From DASVBE01 sp036375995 (GTDB lineage: Bacteria > Actinomycetota > Actinomycetes > Streptosporangiales > Streptosporangiaceae): 27,206 bases of DNA. Shown in pieces: positions 1-7,470 of the stretch (position 1 is its first letter; every line of letters starts with the position of its first letter). Made by a program: the position numbers and the translations under genes. Below the pieces are notes generated by a model. That model was not told the origin of the DNA. It was given only the letters and a program-made list of their open reading frames with translations, and made no database searches. The stretch covers positions 1 to 27,206 of the forward strand of contig DASVBE010000087.1 in the NCBI GenBank assembly GCA_036375995.1, given 5' to 3'.

Positions 1-501
1 CGCCGGGGCCAGGGCCAGCACCGCGGGCAGCAGCTGGTAGACGGACTCGGCGTGCCCGCCGACCACGACGGTGGCGCTGACCGGCAGCCGCAGCTGCGAG
101 CCGAGCGGCGACGGGCCGGGCGCGGGCGGGCTGGCGGTGCCGCTCCCGGCCGCGGAGATCTGCGGATTCTGCGGGGAGTCCGAGGAGCTGGGCTGGAACG
201 CGGCGGCCGGCGTGCCGGAGTTGCTGGCCGAGAACACGGTCAGCAGGACGCCGGAGATCATCACCATCACCAGGCACCCCGCCAGCAGCGGGAGCACCAG
301 GCCGTCCTTAGTCAGCGGGCCGTGCAGCCGCCCGAGCCGGCGGCGGCGCCGGGCTGCCCGCCGCTCCCGGTGGTAGGCCTGCACGTCACGGGCGAGCTCC
401 CGGGCGTCATCAGGGATCTCGATGTCGATCGGGGGAAGCGGGAAGTCGTCCCGCTCAGGCTCGCCGCCAGCGTTCACGCGCACCTCTCGGTGAGTGGCCA
501 C
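1..501 (-). CDS. Single-pass membrane protein, N-terminal part, cut by the window edge
   Basis: The frame runs from a GTG at 501 to the window edge (167 codons, no stop), so only the N-terminal part is visible. GGAGG at 506-510 lies four bases before the GTG and fixes the start. Residues 1-60 are cytoplasmic-like, with an acidic patch (residues 15-40) and a very basic stretch (about 45-60, RRRRR). A hydrophobic segment at about 68-91 is a membrane anchor with the N-terminus inside. It is followed by a Ser/Pro/Gly-rich linker, and a new hydrophobic fold begins near residue 145. The fold of the exported part lies outside the window. It could be a thioredoxin-like or other anchored domain, but I do not recognise the family. 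The gene is divergent from carD and shares its upstream region. Confidence 0.75.
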   Translation of the reverse strand, partial: MATHREVRVNAGGEPERDDFPLPPIDIEIPDDARELARDVQAYHRERRAARRRRRLGRLHGPLTKDGLVLPLLAGCLVMVMISGVLLTVFSASNSGTPAAAFQPSSSDSPQNPQISAAGSGTASPPAPGPSPLGSQLRLPVSATVVVGGHAESVYQLLPAVLALAPA

Positions 502-568
502 GTTTCCTCCAGTATGCGTCCCCGCGGCCGGTTTCGGGACCGTCAGGGGCAGCCCAGCTGGCCGCCCG

Positions 569-630
569 CCGGCGGAGCCGGCAGGGCGAGCAGGTGCCGC
601 CTCCCAGCGGCCCTGCGTGAGCCAGCTAGC
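569..630. repeat. Copy A of a short intergenic hairpin element
   Basis: This 62-bp stretch has the same end sequences as 19500-19566. The left 23 bases (569-591) differ from the other copy at one position and contain the hairpin CCGGC-GGA-GCCGG. The right 16 bases (615-630), ending GAGCCAGCTAGC, also differ at one position. The middle is unlike copy B in sequence but still forms a stem: AGG(T)GCCGC at 592-600 against GCGGCCCT at 607-614. It lies between the divergent membrane-protein and carD genes. Its function is unknown. Confidence 0.55.
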
Positions 631-637
631 AAGGTCA

Positions 638-655
638 ATTTCAGGTGCCTGAAAT
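638..655. promoter_or_regulatory. Perfect 18-bp palindrome upstream of carD, candidate operator
   Basis: ATTTCAGG-TG-CCTGAAAT has two 8-base arms that match perfectly around a 2-base centre. Its AT-rich ends stand out in this GC-rich DNA. It lies about 60 bp upstream of the carD -10 box and in the shared control region of the divergent membrane-protein gene, so a dimeric regulator bound here could act on either. A smaller dyad, GCAT-GT-ATGC, follows at 669-678. The regulator is not identifiable from the site. Confidence 0.5.
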
Positions 656-713
656 GCGCCACTGACCTGCATGTATGCCAGGAAGGACGGCTAATCGCCT
701 GTGTTCGGCGTGG

Positions 714-719
714 TAGCAT
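714..719 (+). promoter_or_regulatory. Candidate -10 box of carD
   Basis: TAGCAT fits the actinobacterial TANNNT -10 consensus. It would start transcription near 726, giving a leader of about 20 bases that contains the GGAAGGGG ribosome binding site at 729-736. The box is part of a small dyad, TAGC-ATA-GCTA (714-724). No convincing -35 hexamer is seen at 17-18 bp, which is common for promoters in this group. Confidence 0.45.
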
Positions 720-746
720 AGCTACAGCGGAAGGGGTACATGCCAC

Positions 747-1229
747 ATGACTTTCAAGGTCGGCGACACTGTCGTCTACCCCCACCATGGGGCTGCTCGG
801 ATCGAGGAGATCGAGACCCGTTCGATCAAGGGTGAGCAGAAATCCTACCTCGTGCTCAAGGTCGATAAGGGTGACCTGACGGTGCGCGTTCCCGCCGACA
901 ATGCCGAGCTTGTAGGCGTGCGGGATGTGGTCGGGCAGGAAGGGCTGGAGCGGGTCTTCGAGGTGCTGCGCGCACCGTATACCGAGGAGCCAACTAACTG
1001 GTCCCGCCGGTACAAGGCTAATCTCGAGAAGCTAGCCTCCGGCGATGTTAATAAGGTTGCCGAAGTAGTCCGTGACCTCTGGCGGCGCGATAAGGAACGC
1101 GGCCTTTCTGCCGGGGAAAAGCGGATGCTGGCCAAGGCCAGGCAGATCCTGGTCAGTGAACTGGCCCTGGCCGAGAAGACAAACGAGGACAAGGCTGAAG
1201 CACTGCTCGACGAAATCCTCGGCACCTGA
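747..1229 (+). CDS. carD: CarD family RNA polymerase-binding transcription factor
   Basis: CarD binds the beta subunit of RNA polymerase and stabilises the open promoter complex at rRNA and many housekeeping promoters. The 160-residue protein has the usual two parts: an N-terminal Tudor-like polymerase-interaction domain (residues 1-55, beginning MTFKVGDTVVYPHHG) and a helical DNA-binding domain. The latter contains the conserved tryptophan in EEPTNWSRRYKANLEKL (about 80-96) that wedges the upstream fork in Mycobacterium. Length and sequence are typical of the family. The ATG follows GGAAGGGG by about ten bases; an ATG at 740 is out of frame. The gene uses more A/T-ending codons (GTT, AAT, GAT) than its neighbours. 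A perfect hairpin separates it from ispF. Confidence 0.97.
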   Translation: MTFKVGDTVVYPHHGAARIEEIETRSIKGEQKSYLVLKVDKGDLTVRVPADNAELVGVRDVVGQEGLERVFEVLRAPYTEEPTNWSRRYKANLEKLASGDVNKVAEVVRDLWRRDKERGLSAGEKRMLAKARQILVSELALAEKTNEDKAEALLDEILGT

Positions 1230-1284
1230 CACCAGGGGAATCCGCCGCACACGGCGGGGCCACCTGAGGTGCACAGCAGCCTGG

Positions 1285-1319
1285 GGCGAACGGGGCCATA
1301 CGGCCCCGTTCGCCGTTTT
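1285..1319 (+). terminator. Perfect 13-bp hairpin with short T run between carD and ispF
   Basis: GGCGAACGGGGCC at 1285-1297 pairs perfectly with 1302-1314 around an ATAC loop, followed by G and TTTT at 1316-1319. It resembles an intrinsic terminator with a short T tract. It ends only 11 bases before the ispF start, so it either ends the carD message, with ispF reached by read-through, or acts as an attenuator or processing signal for ispF. Confidence 0.75.
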
Positions 1320-1330
1320 CGGGGGAGTTC

Positions 1331-1816
1331 ATGGCTGACCTGATCCCGCGGATCGGCATCGGCGCGGACGTGCACCCTTATCGTGCGGGGGTCCCGCTCT
1401 ACCTGGCGGGCCTGCACTGGCCCGGCGAGCCCGGCCTGGCCGGCCATTCCGATGGCGACGCCGCCGCGCACGCCGCCTGCGACGCGCTGCTGTCCGCGGC
1501 CGGCCTCGGCGACCTGGGCGCCAACTTCGGCACCAGCCGCCCGGAATGGAAAGGGGCCCGCAGCGCCGCCCTGCTGGCCGAGACGGCCCGTCTGGTGACC
1601 GCCGCCGGTTACACCATCGGCAACGTCGCGGTCCAGGTCATCGGCAACCACCCGCGCATCTCCACCCGCCGCGACGAGGCCTGCGCGGCCCTGTCCGAGG
1701 CCCTCGGAGGCGCCCCGGTCAGCGTGTCCGGCACCACCACCGACGGCCTGGGCCTCACCGGCCGCGGCGAAGGCATAGCCGCCATAGCCACAGCCCTCAT
1801 CCTCGGCCCGGCCTAA
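1331..1816 (+). CDS. ispF: 2-C-methyl-D-erythritol 2,4-cyclodiphosphate synthase
   Basis: IspF converts 4-diphosphocytidyl-2-C-methylerythritol 2-phosphate to the 2,4-cyclodiphosphate with release of CMP, in the cytosolic MEP pathway to isoprenoids. The 161-residue protein is of normal length for this homotrimeric enzyme. Metal ligands are visible as D13 and H15 in GADVHPY and H39 in GHSDGDAA. The C-terminal signature TTTDGLGLTGRGEGI carries the Thr/Glu region that contacts the cytidine nucleotide. The ATG follows GGGGGAG at 1321-1327. In Streptomyces ispD lies just before ispF; here carD is the immediate neighbour and no ispD is seen in the window. The MEP pathway would supply the polyprenyl carriers used in cell-wall synthesis. 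Confidence 0.97.
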   Translation: MADLIPRIGIGADVHPYRAGVPLYLAGLHWPGEPGLAGHSDGDAAAHAACDALLSAAGLGDLGANFGTSRPEWKGARSAALLAETARLVTAAGYTIGNVAVQVIGNHPRISTRRDEACAALSEALGGAPVSVSGTTTDGLGLTGRGEGIAAIATALILGPA

Positions 1817-2004
1817 CCCCGGTCGCAGGGCTTAGCTGCCACCGGACGGGACACCCAGCGCGGCCCGGTCCAATCCCCTGCCCGTCGATATCGCATCGCT
1901 AAGCGCGGATGCAGGATGGGGCGTCGAATCCGGCGCTGCCTAGCCCTCATGGGAAACCAGCGGGTCACCGACCCCAGCTACGTAGCCCAGCTTGGAGGGG
2001 ACCT

Positions 2005-2034
2005 TTGACCCTGGTCACGCGCATCCCTTAGAGG
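2005..2034 (+). promoter_or_regulatory. Candidate promoter of the wax ester synthase gene
   Basis: TTGACC at 2005-2010 and TAGAGG at 2029-2034 are separated by 18 bp, upstream of the acyltransferase start. The -35 matches the vegetative consensus well; the -10 lacks its final T. The rest of the 249-bp gap after ispF (1817-2065) shows no ORF or strong hairpin that I can support. Confidence 0.35.
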
Positions 2035-2065
2035 AAGGTGGGACGGCAGGCAGGGGGTGAATGTC

Positions 2066-3457
2066 ATGGCCGAGACACGCCGACTGGAACGCTTGAACGC
2101 GTCAGACCTCTACGTTCTCTTGTGGGACGACTTCGGCTGGTCCGGGGACATCGGTGTGCTCGCCATCCTCGACGGAACCCGGTTGCTCGACCGCGACGGT
2201 CGCGTCCAGATCGAGGCGGTCCGTCGCCACATCGAGCCGAGACTGCAGCTTGTCCCACGCTTCCGGCAGTGCCTGTACCGGCCCCCGATAGGGCTGGGCT
2301 GGCCCCTGTGGGTCGACGCGCCATCCTTTGACCTCGCCGACCACGTCCAGGTGTTCCCGCTGGCGGCTCCCGGCGACCAGGCACAGCTGCTGCAGGCGTG
2401 TGAGCAGCTCGCGAGGCGACGGCTGGATCCGTCCCGGCCGCTGTGGAAGCTGTGGCTGCTGCCCGGTCTGCCCGAGGAACGCGTGGGCTTGTTTCTGAAG
2501 CTGCATCACACCATCGCCGACGGGATCGCCGGGGTGGCTGCCGTCGGTGCGCTGCTGGACCTGGCCGCTGATGCGGCCACACCGGTCACCCTGCCGTGGG
2601 CGCCCACGCCGATCCCGACCGCAGGCGAGCTTCTCCACGACAACCTGCACCGGCGCGTCCAGGGGCTGGATCGCGCATGGTCGAGCCTCGCCCACCTGAG
2701 CGGCACGCTGCGCCGGGCGCGGCGTAGCTGGCCGACGTGGCGCGAGTTCTTCGCCGAGCAGCGTGCCCCACGCACCAGCCTCAACCGCCCGATCGGCGCC
2801 GGCCGCCGGCTGGCGATCGTCGGCAGCCGCCTGGAGCTTGCTAAGCAGATCGCCCATGCCCACCACGCCAAGGTCAACGACGTGGTGCTGGCCGCCGTCG
2901 CGGGCGGCCTGCGCGAGCTGCTGCGCAACCGTGGCGAGGACATCGGGCAGCTCGCGCTGCGCGCGATGGTTCCCATCTCCCTCCACCAGGAGCAGCCTGG
3001 TCAAGCGCAGGGCAACCAGGACGGGTGGATGGTCGTGCCGCTGCCGCTCGGCGAGCCCGACTCTGTTCGCCGGCTTGAGCTGATCGCCGCCGAGACTGCC
3101 GAGCGCAAACACAAGGCCCACCCACAGGTGGGCACCGGGATCTTCCGGTTCGCCCTCGCCCAGCGCGCGTTCCTGCGGCTCTTCGCCCGCCAGCGGCTCG
3201 TGAACATAAGCGTTACCAACGTCCCGGGTCCGCCGGTGCCGCTGTATCTCGCCGGTGCGCCGCTGCTCGAACTGTTCCCTGTGGTGTCGCTGGCCGCGAA
3301 CCTCACGATCGCTGTCGCCGTGCTCTCATACGCCGGGCAGCTCAACCTGACTGCGGTCGCCGATCGGGACGGCTGCGGCGACGTCGAGATGTTCGCCCAG
3401 GGCGTGCAAAGCGCCCTTGATGAGCTTGCCCGGTCGGTGCTCGTGCCTGCGCCGTGA
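2066..3457 (+). CDS. Wax ester synthase/diacylglycerol acyltransferase (WS/DGAT) family protein
   Basis: This family transfers fatty acyl groups from acyl-CoA to long-chain alcohols or diacylglycerol, making wax esters or triacylglycerol storage lipid at the membrane. The 463-residue protein has the family length. The catalytic motif HHTIADG (about residues 147-153; HHxxxDG consensus) lies in the N-terminal acyltransferase domain, and the C-terminal domain has NISVTNVPGPPVPLYLAG (near residue 378). I place the start at ATG 2066, five bases after AGGGGGTG. An in-frame GTG at 2057 would add three residues but has a poorer binding site. Actinomycetes often carry several paralogues and many are weakly active, so the substrate is not predictable. 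The gene is a single unit between ispF and a convergent gene. Confidence 0.9.
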   Translation: MAETRRLERLNASDLYVLLWDDFGWSGDIGVLAILDGTRLLDRDGRVQIEAVRRHIEPRLQLVPRFRQCLYRPPIGLGWPLWVDAPSFDLADHVQVFPLAAPGDQAQLLQACEQLARRRLDPSRPLWKLWLLPGLPEERVGLFLKLHHTIADGIAGVAAVGALLDLAADAATPVTLPWAPTPIPTAGELLHDNLHRRVQGLDRAWSSLAHLSGTLRRARRSWPTWREFFAEQRAPRTSLNRPIGAGRRLAIVGSRLELAKQIAHAHHAKVNDVVLAAVAGGLRELLRNRGEDIGQLALRAMVPISLHQEQPGQAQGNQDGWMVVPLPLGEPDSVRRLELIAAETAERKHKAHPQVGTGIFRFALAQRAFLRLFARQRLVNISVTNVPGPPVPLYLAGAPLLELFPVVSLAANLTIAVAVLSYAGQLNLTAVADRDGCGDVEMFAQGVQSALDELARSVLVPAP

Positions 3458-3496
3458 GAAGGGCGTGCGGTCCCGCGACAGATACAGCGATGCAGG

Positions 3497-3520
3497 CCGC
3501 GAGCGAACGCGCGCTCGCGG
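3497..3520. terminator. 9-bp inverted repeat after the WS/DGAT gene
   Basis: CCGCGAGCG (3497-3505) and CGCTCGCGG (3512-3520) pair perfectly around a 6-base loop, 40 bases after the acyltransferase stop. There is no T run, so it is at best a factor-assisted or weak terminator. It lies in the 270-bp gap between two convergent genes (3458-3727), in which I see no credible coding frame. Confidence 0.45.
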
Positions 3521-3727
3521 CATACAGGCGCCGCCCACCACCAGCCACGGCGTCACCGAATCCGCCCAGCATGGAGAGGGGTGTGGATGCCGTGGGACGG
3601 GACACCGGGTTTCGGCCTCGCCTAACCGCTGACCCGGTCGATGTTCCGGCGTCGGGCGTGCTGCCCTGGCAACCGGGCATTGACTGTTCTGGCGGGGACG
3701 CGAGCGGGCTGGTGGGTGGGTTGTGGG

Positions 3728-5626
3728 TCACTCGTCGTCGGGCGGGGTGGGGGAACTGCGGAACCGGTCGAACTGCGGTTCCTCGTCCGCCGTGGCGGTC
3801 TCGCTGGGCTGGGTGGCGGGCTGGCTTCCGGCCTGTTCCTGGCTGGCGCCGGCCGGGGCGGTGCCGGCCGGGGCGGTGCCGGCGGGCTGGCCGGTGCCTT
3901 CCGGGGTCCGGGGGCCGAACACTGAGTCCCAGAACGAGGTGACCGGCGGCTTGGCGGGCTGCTCCGCGGGGTCGGGTGCGCTGCCGGGCTGCTCTGGTGC
4001 GGCCCCGGCTGGCTCGGCGGAGCCGTTTGCCGGGGTGAGCCAGGAGCCGCCGGCCTGGCCGGGCTCGGTCGCGGCGCCGGCCGGCCCCGCCGGGGCGGTG
4101 CCCTCTTCGGCTGCCTCCGGGGCGGCATTGCCGGCTTCCTGGCTGCCGGTCCCTTCTGCGGGCTCAGCGGGGGACGGCTCGGGCTCGTCCCTGATCACCT
4201 CATCAGAGGGTTCCTCGCGAGCCCTGGGCACCCACACGACACCCGGGCGGCTGGCCGGATGCGCCTCGTCGGACACCGGGTCGTCCTGGCCGGGCTCGCT
4301 GTCCAGGGACGACTCGTCGGTCTCGGGCTGGTCCGCGCTGCTCCGGCCGGGCCAGCGCAGCGGGATGCCCGCGGTCGTCCCGCCGGCCTCCGCTGACGTG
4401 CTGGCCGGCCCAGCTCCGGCAGGCCCCGTGTCCGCAGGCCCCGTGTCCGCAGGCTCGGTACTGGCGGGCTCAATTCCGGTCGGCTCAGTGTCGGCTGGCT
4501 CAGTGTCGGCCGGCTCAGTGTCGGCCGGCTCAGCGTCGGCCGGCTCAGTGTCGGCTGGCCTCGTGCTGACCGGTTCGGTGCTCGCCCGCTCGGTGCTCGT
4601 CGGCTCCGGCTGGACGGGCAGTGCCTGAGCGGGCACCGTGGGGGCCGAGCGGTGATCCGCCGGCTCGTCCGCGGCTATCTCGTCGGCAGCCGCTCCTGCC
4701 ACGGCCCCTCCTGCCGGGGCCTCATCAGCGGCTGTCTCGTGCGCGGCTGTCTCGTCGGCAGCCGCTCCTGCCACGGCCGCTCCTGCGACGGCCGCTCCTG
4801 CCACGGCCCCTCCTGCCGGGGCCTCATCGGCGGCTGTCTCGTGCGCGGCTGTCTCGTCCGCGGCCGGCTCGTCTGTAGCCGGTGCGCCCGCGTCGGTGTC
4901 GTCTGCCGGGGGACGGCCCGCCACCAGGATGTCGCCCGGGTAGCCGGTGGCAGCCAGTTCGGCGGTCTGGCCGTGGGACCGGACCTCACCGTCCGGGTAC
5001 TCGCCGTCCGGCCAGCCGTCGTCGGCCGCGAAGGCCGGGTGCTCGCCGGCGGCCGCCGCGGCGGCGGCCGGCATGGCGCCCAGCACGCTGGGCACCGCGC
5101 CGGGGATGGTGTCCGGCTGCTGCGCGACGGCCGCCGCCGACGTCGCCCGGCGGGACTGGGCGCGGCGCAGCCTGGCGTGCCGGAGCATGGCCAGCAGCAG
5201 GAAGAACCCGAGCAGGGCCAGCGCCCACGGCAGGATCGCCGCGACCGCCGCCGCGGTCTTGTGCGGCAGGTGGGTGTTCGTCGCGTGCAGCGTGCTCGCG
5301 CCGGCCGCCGCGGCCAGCAGCACCAGCAGGGACAGCCAGGCGAAGGCCCGCACGATCCACTCGGCCCCGCGCAGCGACAGCACCGCGGCCCCCGCGACGA
5401 CCAGCATCGCGTCGAACATCAGCGGGTAGATCCGGGCCAGCGTCGGGGAAACCCCCGCCTCCAGCGCGACCGCGCGAATGCCGCTGTAGGACAGCACGAA
5501 CGCGGCGGCGGCCAGCACCACTACCCCGAGCGACACGGCCACCAGTGCGAGCAGGCGAAGAACGCGATGGGGCTCCGCGGCCGGGACAGCGCCCAGCGCA
5601 GAACCCCCCGCTGACGGCTGGATCAT
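3728..5626 (-). CDS. DUF2637-type membrane protein with a long repeat-rich acidic tail
   Basis: The protein has 632 residues. After a short N-terminus come four hydrophobic segments (about 24-47, 65-84, 92-111, 126-146) in the arrangement of DUF2637 proteins, found in actinomycete chromosomes and plasmids and of unproven function. A basic stop-transfer stretch (RHARLRRAQSRR, about 149-160) follows, then roughly 470 residues rich in Ala, Pro, Glu, Asp and Thr with two kinds of internal repeat, predicted to be disordered and cytoplasmic. The frame is open for 46 codons further upstream, but I prefer ATG 5626: AGAAGGAAGG lies eight bases before it and a TATAAGGT -10-like box lies in the extension. 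It is transcribed away from the dioxygenase gene and converges on the acyltransferase. The tail probably varies in length between relatives. Confidence 0.75.
   Translation of the reverse strand: MIQPSAGGSALGAVPAAEPHRVLRLLALVAVSLGVVVLAAAAFVLSYSGIRAVALEAGVSPTLARIYPLMFDAMLVVAGAAVLSLRGAEWIVRAFAWLSLLVLLAAAAGASTLHATNTHLPHKTAAAVAAILPWALALLGFFLLLAMLRHARLRRAQSRRATSAAAVAQQPDTIPGAVPSVLGAMPAAAAAAAGEHPAFAADDGWPDGEYPDGEVRSHGQTAELAATGYPGDILVAGRPPADDTDAGAPATDEPAADETAAHETAADEAPAGGAVAGAAVAGAAVAGAAADETAAHETAADEAPAGGAVAGAAADEIAADEPADHRSAPTVPAQALPVQPEPTSTERASTEPVSTRPADTEPADAEPADTEPADTEPADTEPTGIEPASTEPADTGPADTGPAGAGPASTSAEAGGTTAGIPLRWPGRSSADQPETDESSLDSEPGQDDPVSDEAHPASRPGVVWVPRAREEPSDEVIRDEPEPSPAEPAEGTGSQEAGNAAPEAAEEGTAPAGPAGAATEPGQAGGSWLTPANGSAEPAGAAPEQPGSAPDPAEQPAKPPVTSFWDSVFGPRTPEGTGQPAGTAPAGTAPAGASQEQAGSQPATQPSETATADEEPQFDRFRSSPTPPDDE
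4481..4558. repeat. 15-bp tandem repeats inside the DUF2637-type gene
   Basis: The unit CGGCTCAGTGTCGGC recurs about five times in a row with one or two changes per copy. On the minus strand it encodes the five-residue repeat PADTE. Weaker copies extend the array on both sides (about 4420-4600), where the frame reads T-E-P and T-G-P variants. The 15-bp period preserves the reading frame. A second, shorter 15-bp duplication (GTAPA on the minus strand) lies near 3850-3885. Confidence 0.85.
4689..4858. repeat. 68-bp direct duplication inside the DUF2637-type gene
   Basis: Bases 4689-4756 and 4791-4858 are identical except for one position (A4727 versus G4829). The copies are 102 bp (34 codons) apart, so the frame is kept. 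The intervening bases contain further partial copies of the GCCGCTCCTGCCACGG segment. The near identity, including third codon positions, suggests a recent slippage or recombination event. Confidence 0.85.
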
Positions 5627-5672
5627 CGCGGCGGCCTTCCTTCTCTTACGCAATGGCTGGTGCCTGCCCGTC

Positions 5673-5680
5673 ACCTTATA
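5673..5680 (-). promoter_or_regulatory. Candidate -10 box of the DUF2637-type gene
   Basis: Read on the minus strand this is TATAAGGT, which includes TANNNT (TAAGGT). Transcription from here would begin about 40 bases upstream of ATG 5626 and give a leader containing the AGAAGGAAGG binding site. No good -35 is evident. This supports the shorter start chosen for the gene. Confidence 0.4.
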
Positions 5681-5731
5681 GTCGGTAACGGAAGGCGGAC
5701 TTAACTGCCTGGCGCCGGATGGCCGCTGCGG

Positions 5732-5760
5732 CCGCTGTTCCCGGGTAAGGGGTACAGCGG
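5732..5760. promoter_or_regulatory. Inverted repeat in the leader region of the dioxygenase gene
   Basis: CCGCTGT (5732-5738) and ACAGCGG (5754-5760) can pair across a 15-base loop, about 60 bases before the homogentisate dioxygenase start. It could be an operator dyad or an RNA hairpin. Nothing in the sequence says which. Confidence 0.3.
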
Positions 5761-5819
5761 GCACCCCAGTGAATCCGCCCGCCCCGTCACGTCCGCTACC
5801 TCGGCGTTAAGGAGACGAT

Positions 5820-7040
5820 ATGCCGTACTACCGGGCAATCGGTGAATTTCCGAGGAAGCGACACGTGCGTTTCCGCCGGCCAGATGGCGGCTTGTACGCC
5901 GAGGAACTCATGGGCGAGGAAGGATTCTCCTCCGATTCCTCGCTGCTCTATCACCGCTATCTGCCGACTGCCATCGTGAAAAGCGAGGAAGCCGACGGCG
6001 CCGCGGACGGCGCGACCATGCCCAACCAGCCGCTTCTCCCGCGTCACTTCCGCACCGGTGAGCTGCCCGCCGGCGGTGACCTGGTGTCCGGCCGCCAGCT
6101 GCTGCTGGCGAACGACGACGTCCGGATCTGCTTCGCCGCCCCCCGGCTGGGCTCCGGCCTGTACCGCAACTCCACCGGCGACGAAGCCGTATACCTGCGT
6201 ACGGGAGCTGCCCGGTTCGAGTCCGTGTACGGCGCGATCGACGCCGCCGCGGGGGACTACGTGGTGATCCCGCGGGGCACCATCCACCGCTGGCTCCCGG
6301 CCGGCGGCACCCAGACCAGCACCGGCGAGACCGCGTTCACCGAGGCGCTGGTCATCGAGGCCCGTGGCCACATCCGGCCGCCGCGGCGCTACCTGTCCCA
6401 GTACGGGCAGTTCCTCGAGCACGCCCCGTACTGCGAGCGGGACCTGCGCGGCCCGGACGGCCCGCTGCTGGCCGACGGCGAGGACGAGCCGGTGCTGGTC
6501 CGGCACCGGGACGGGCTGAGCCTGCTCACCTACGCCCGGCACCCGTTCGACGTAGTCGGCTGGGACGGCTGCCTGTACCCGTACGCGTTCAATATCGCCG
6601 ACTTCGAGCCGATCGTGAAGCGCACCCACGCGCCGCCGCCGGTGCACCAGACGTTCGAGGGGCCGAACTTCGTGATCTGCTCGTTCTGCCCCCGGCCGCT
6701 CGACTTCGACGCGGAGTCCGTGCCGGTGCCCTACAACCATCACAATGTCGACTCCGACGAGATGATGTTCTACGTCGGCGGGGACTACACCGCGCGGAAG
6801 GGCTCGGGAGTGGGCCTGGGCTCGATCACCCTGCACCCGTCCGGCTTCACCCACGGGCCGCAGCCCGGCGCGGTCGAGGCCGCCATCGCGGGGCTGGCGG
6901 AGGGACGCACCAGCACGGACGAAACGGCGGTCATGATAGACACGTTCCGGCCGCTGCGGCTGGGCCCGGCCAGCCAGCGGACCGAGGACCTCAGCTACGC
7001 GTTCAGCTGGGCCCGCGGCCTGTCCCCGGGTGATGCCTGA
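5820..7040 (+). CDS. hmgA: Homogentisate 1,2-dioxygenase
   Basis: The enzyme opens the ring of homogentisate to maleylacetoacetate in tyrosine and phenylalanine breakdown, using non-haem Fe(II) and O2. The 406-residue protein shows the cupin fold ending with the iron-binding region: H308 in YNHHNVDSDEMMFY, E314 six residues on, and H345 in SGFTHGPQPG, with spacing like the His-Glu-His triad of characterised enzymes. The ATG follows AAGGAG at 5809-5814. The rest of the tyrosine pathway (HPPD, fumarylacetoacetase) is not in the window, and the gene is instead coupled to a flavin/F420 split-barrel protein: its stop TGA and the next ribosome binding site share bases (TGAGGAG). It belongs to the shorter bacterial branch of the family, so a related aromatic substrate is possible. 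Confidence 0.9.
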   Translation: MPYYRAIGEFPRKRHVRFRRPDGGLYAEELMGEEGFSSDSSLLYHRYLPTAIVKSEEADGAADGATMPNQPLLPRHFRTGELPAGGDLVSGRQLLLANDDVRICFAAPRLGSGLYRNSTGDEAVYLRTGAARFESVYGAIDAAAGDYVVIPRGTIHRWLPAGGTQTSTGETAFTEALVIEARGHIRPPRRYLSQYGQFLEHAPYCERDLRGPDGPLLADGEDEPVLVRHRDGLSLLTYARHPFDVVGWDGCLYPYAFNIADFEPIVKRTHAPPPVHQTFEGPNFVICSFCPRPLDFDAESVPVPYNHHNVDSDEMMFYVGGDYTARKGSGVGLGSITLHPSGFTHGPQPGAVEAAIAGLAEGRTSTDETAVMIDTFRPLRLGPASQRTEDLSYAFSWARGLSPGDA

Positions 7041-7049
7041 GGAGACGCC

Positions 7050-7436
7050 TTGCCCCTGCCGCCCGCTGCCCGTGCCCTGCTCGACGGACCCAACTTCGCC
7101 ACCGTGGCTACCGTGCAGCCGGACGGCAGCCCCCAGACCAGCATCGTGTGGATCCGCGCCGACGGTGATGATCTGCTGTTCTCGACCATCAAGGGGCGTC
7201 GCAAGCACGCCAACCTGACCCGCGACCCGCGGGTCAGCGTGCTCGTGCTCGACGTCGGCGACCCCTACTCCTACTGCGAGATCCGCGGCACCGCCGAGCT
7301 CACCGACGACCCGCAGGCGGAGCTGATCGAGGAGCTGTCGGTGAAGTACACCGGCGAGTCGTTCGGCGAGCGGCCGGGCGAGCAGCGGGTGGTGGTCCGG
7401 GTCCGGCCGGACAAGGTCTTCGTGTACGTCGACTGA
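7050..7436 (+). CDS. PPOX-class split-barrel F420/FMN-dependent oxidoreductase
   Basis: This 128-residue protein has the split beta-barrel fold of pyridoxamine-phosphate-oxidase-like enzymes, in the group related to Mycobacterium Rv1155 that binds F420 or FMN. Recognisable features are FATVATVQPDGSPQ (residues 16-29), the cofactor-contacting FSTIKGRRKHANLTRDPRVSV (about 44-64) and the RGTAEL strand (about 78-83). The start is TTG 7050, directed by GAGGAG at 7040-7045, which overlaps the dioxygenase stop, so the two genes are probably translated together. The substrate is unknown. The pairing suggests it handles a quinone or aromatic intermediate, but that is only inference from position. Confidence 0.85.
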   Translation: MPLPPAARALLDGPNFATVATVQPDGSPQTSIVWIRADGDDLLFSTIKGRRKHANLTRDPRVSVLVLDVGDPYSYCEIRGTAELTDDPQAELIEELSVKYTGESFGERPGEQRVVVRVRPDKVFVYVD

Positions 7437-7470
7437 CGTTTATCCCGTATGGGCCACGCTGCGCTGCGTA

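Noticed and set aside
4481..4558. The regular repeats as a CRISPR array.
   Set aside because: The units are 15 bp with no unique spacers, keep a coding frame and lie inside the tail of a membrane protein.
5627..5764. A 46-codon extension of the DUF2637-type gene from 5764.
   Set aside because: The extension overlaps a -10-like TATAAGGT box, and ATG 5626 has a well-placed ribosome binding site.
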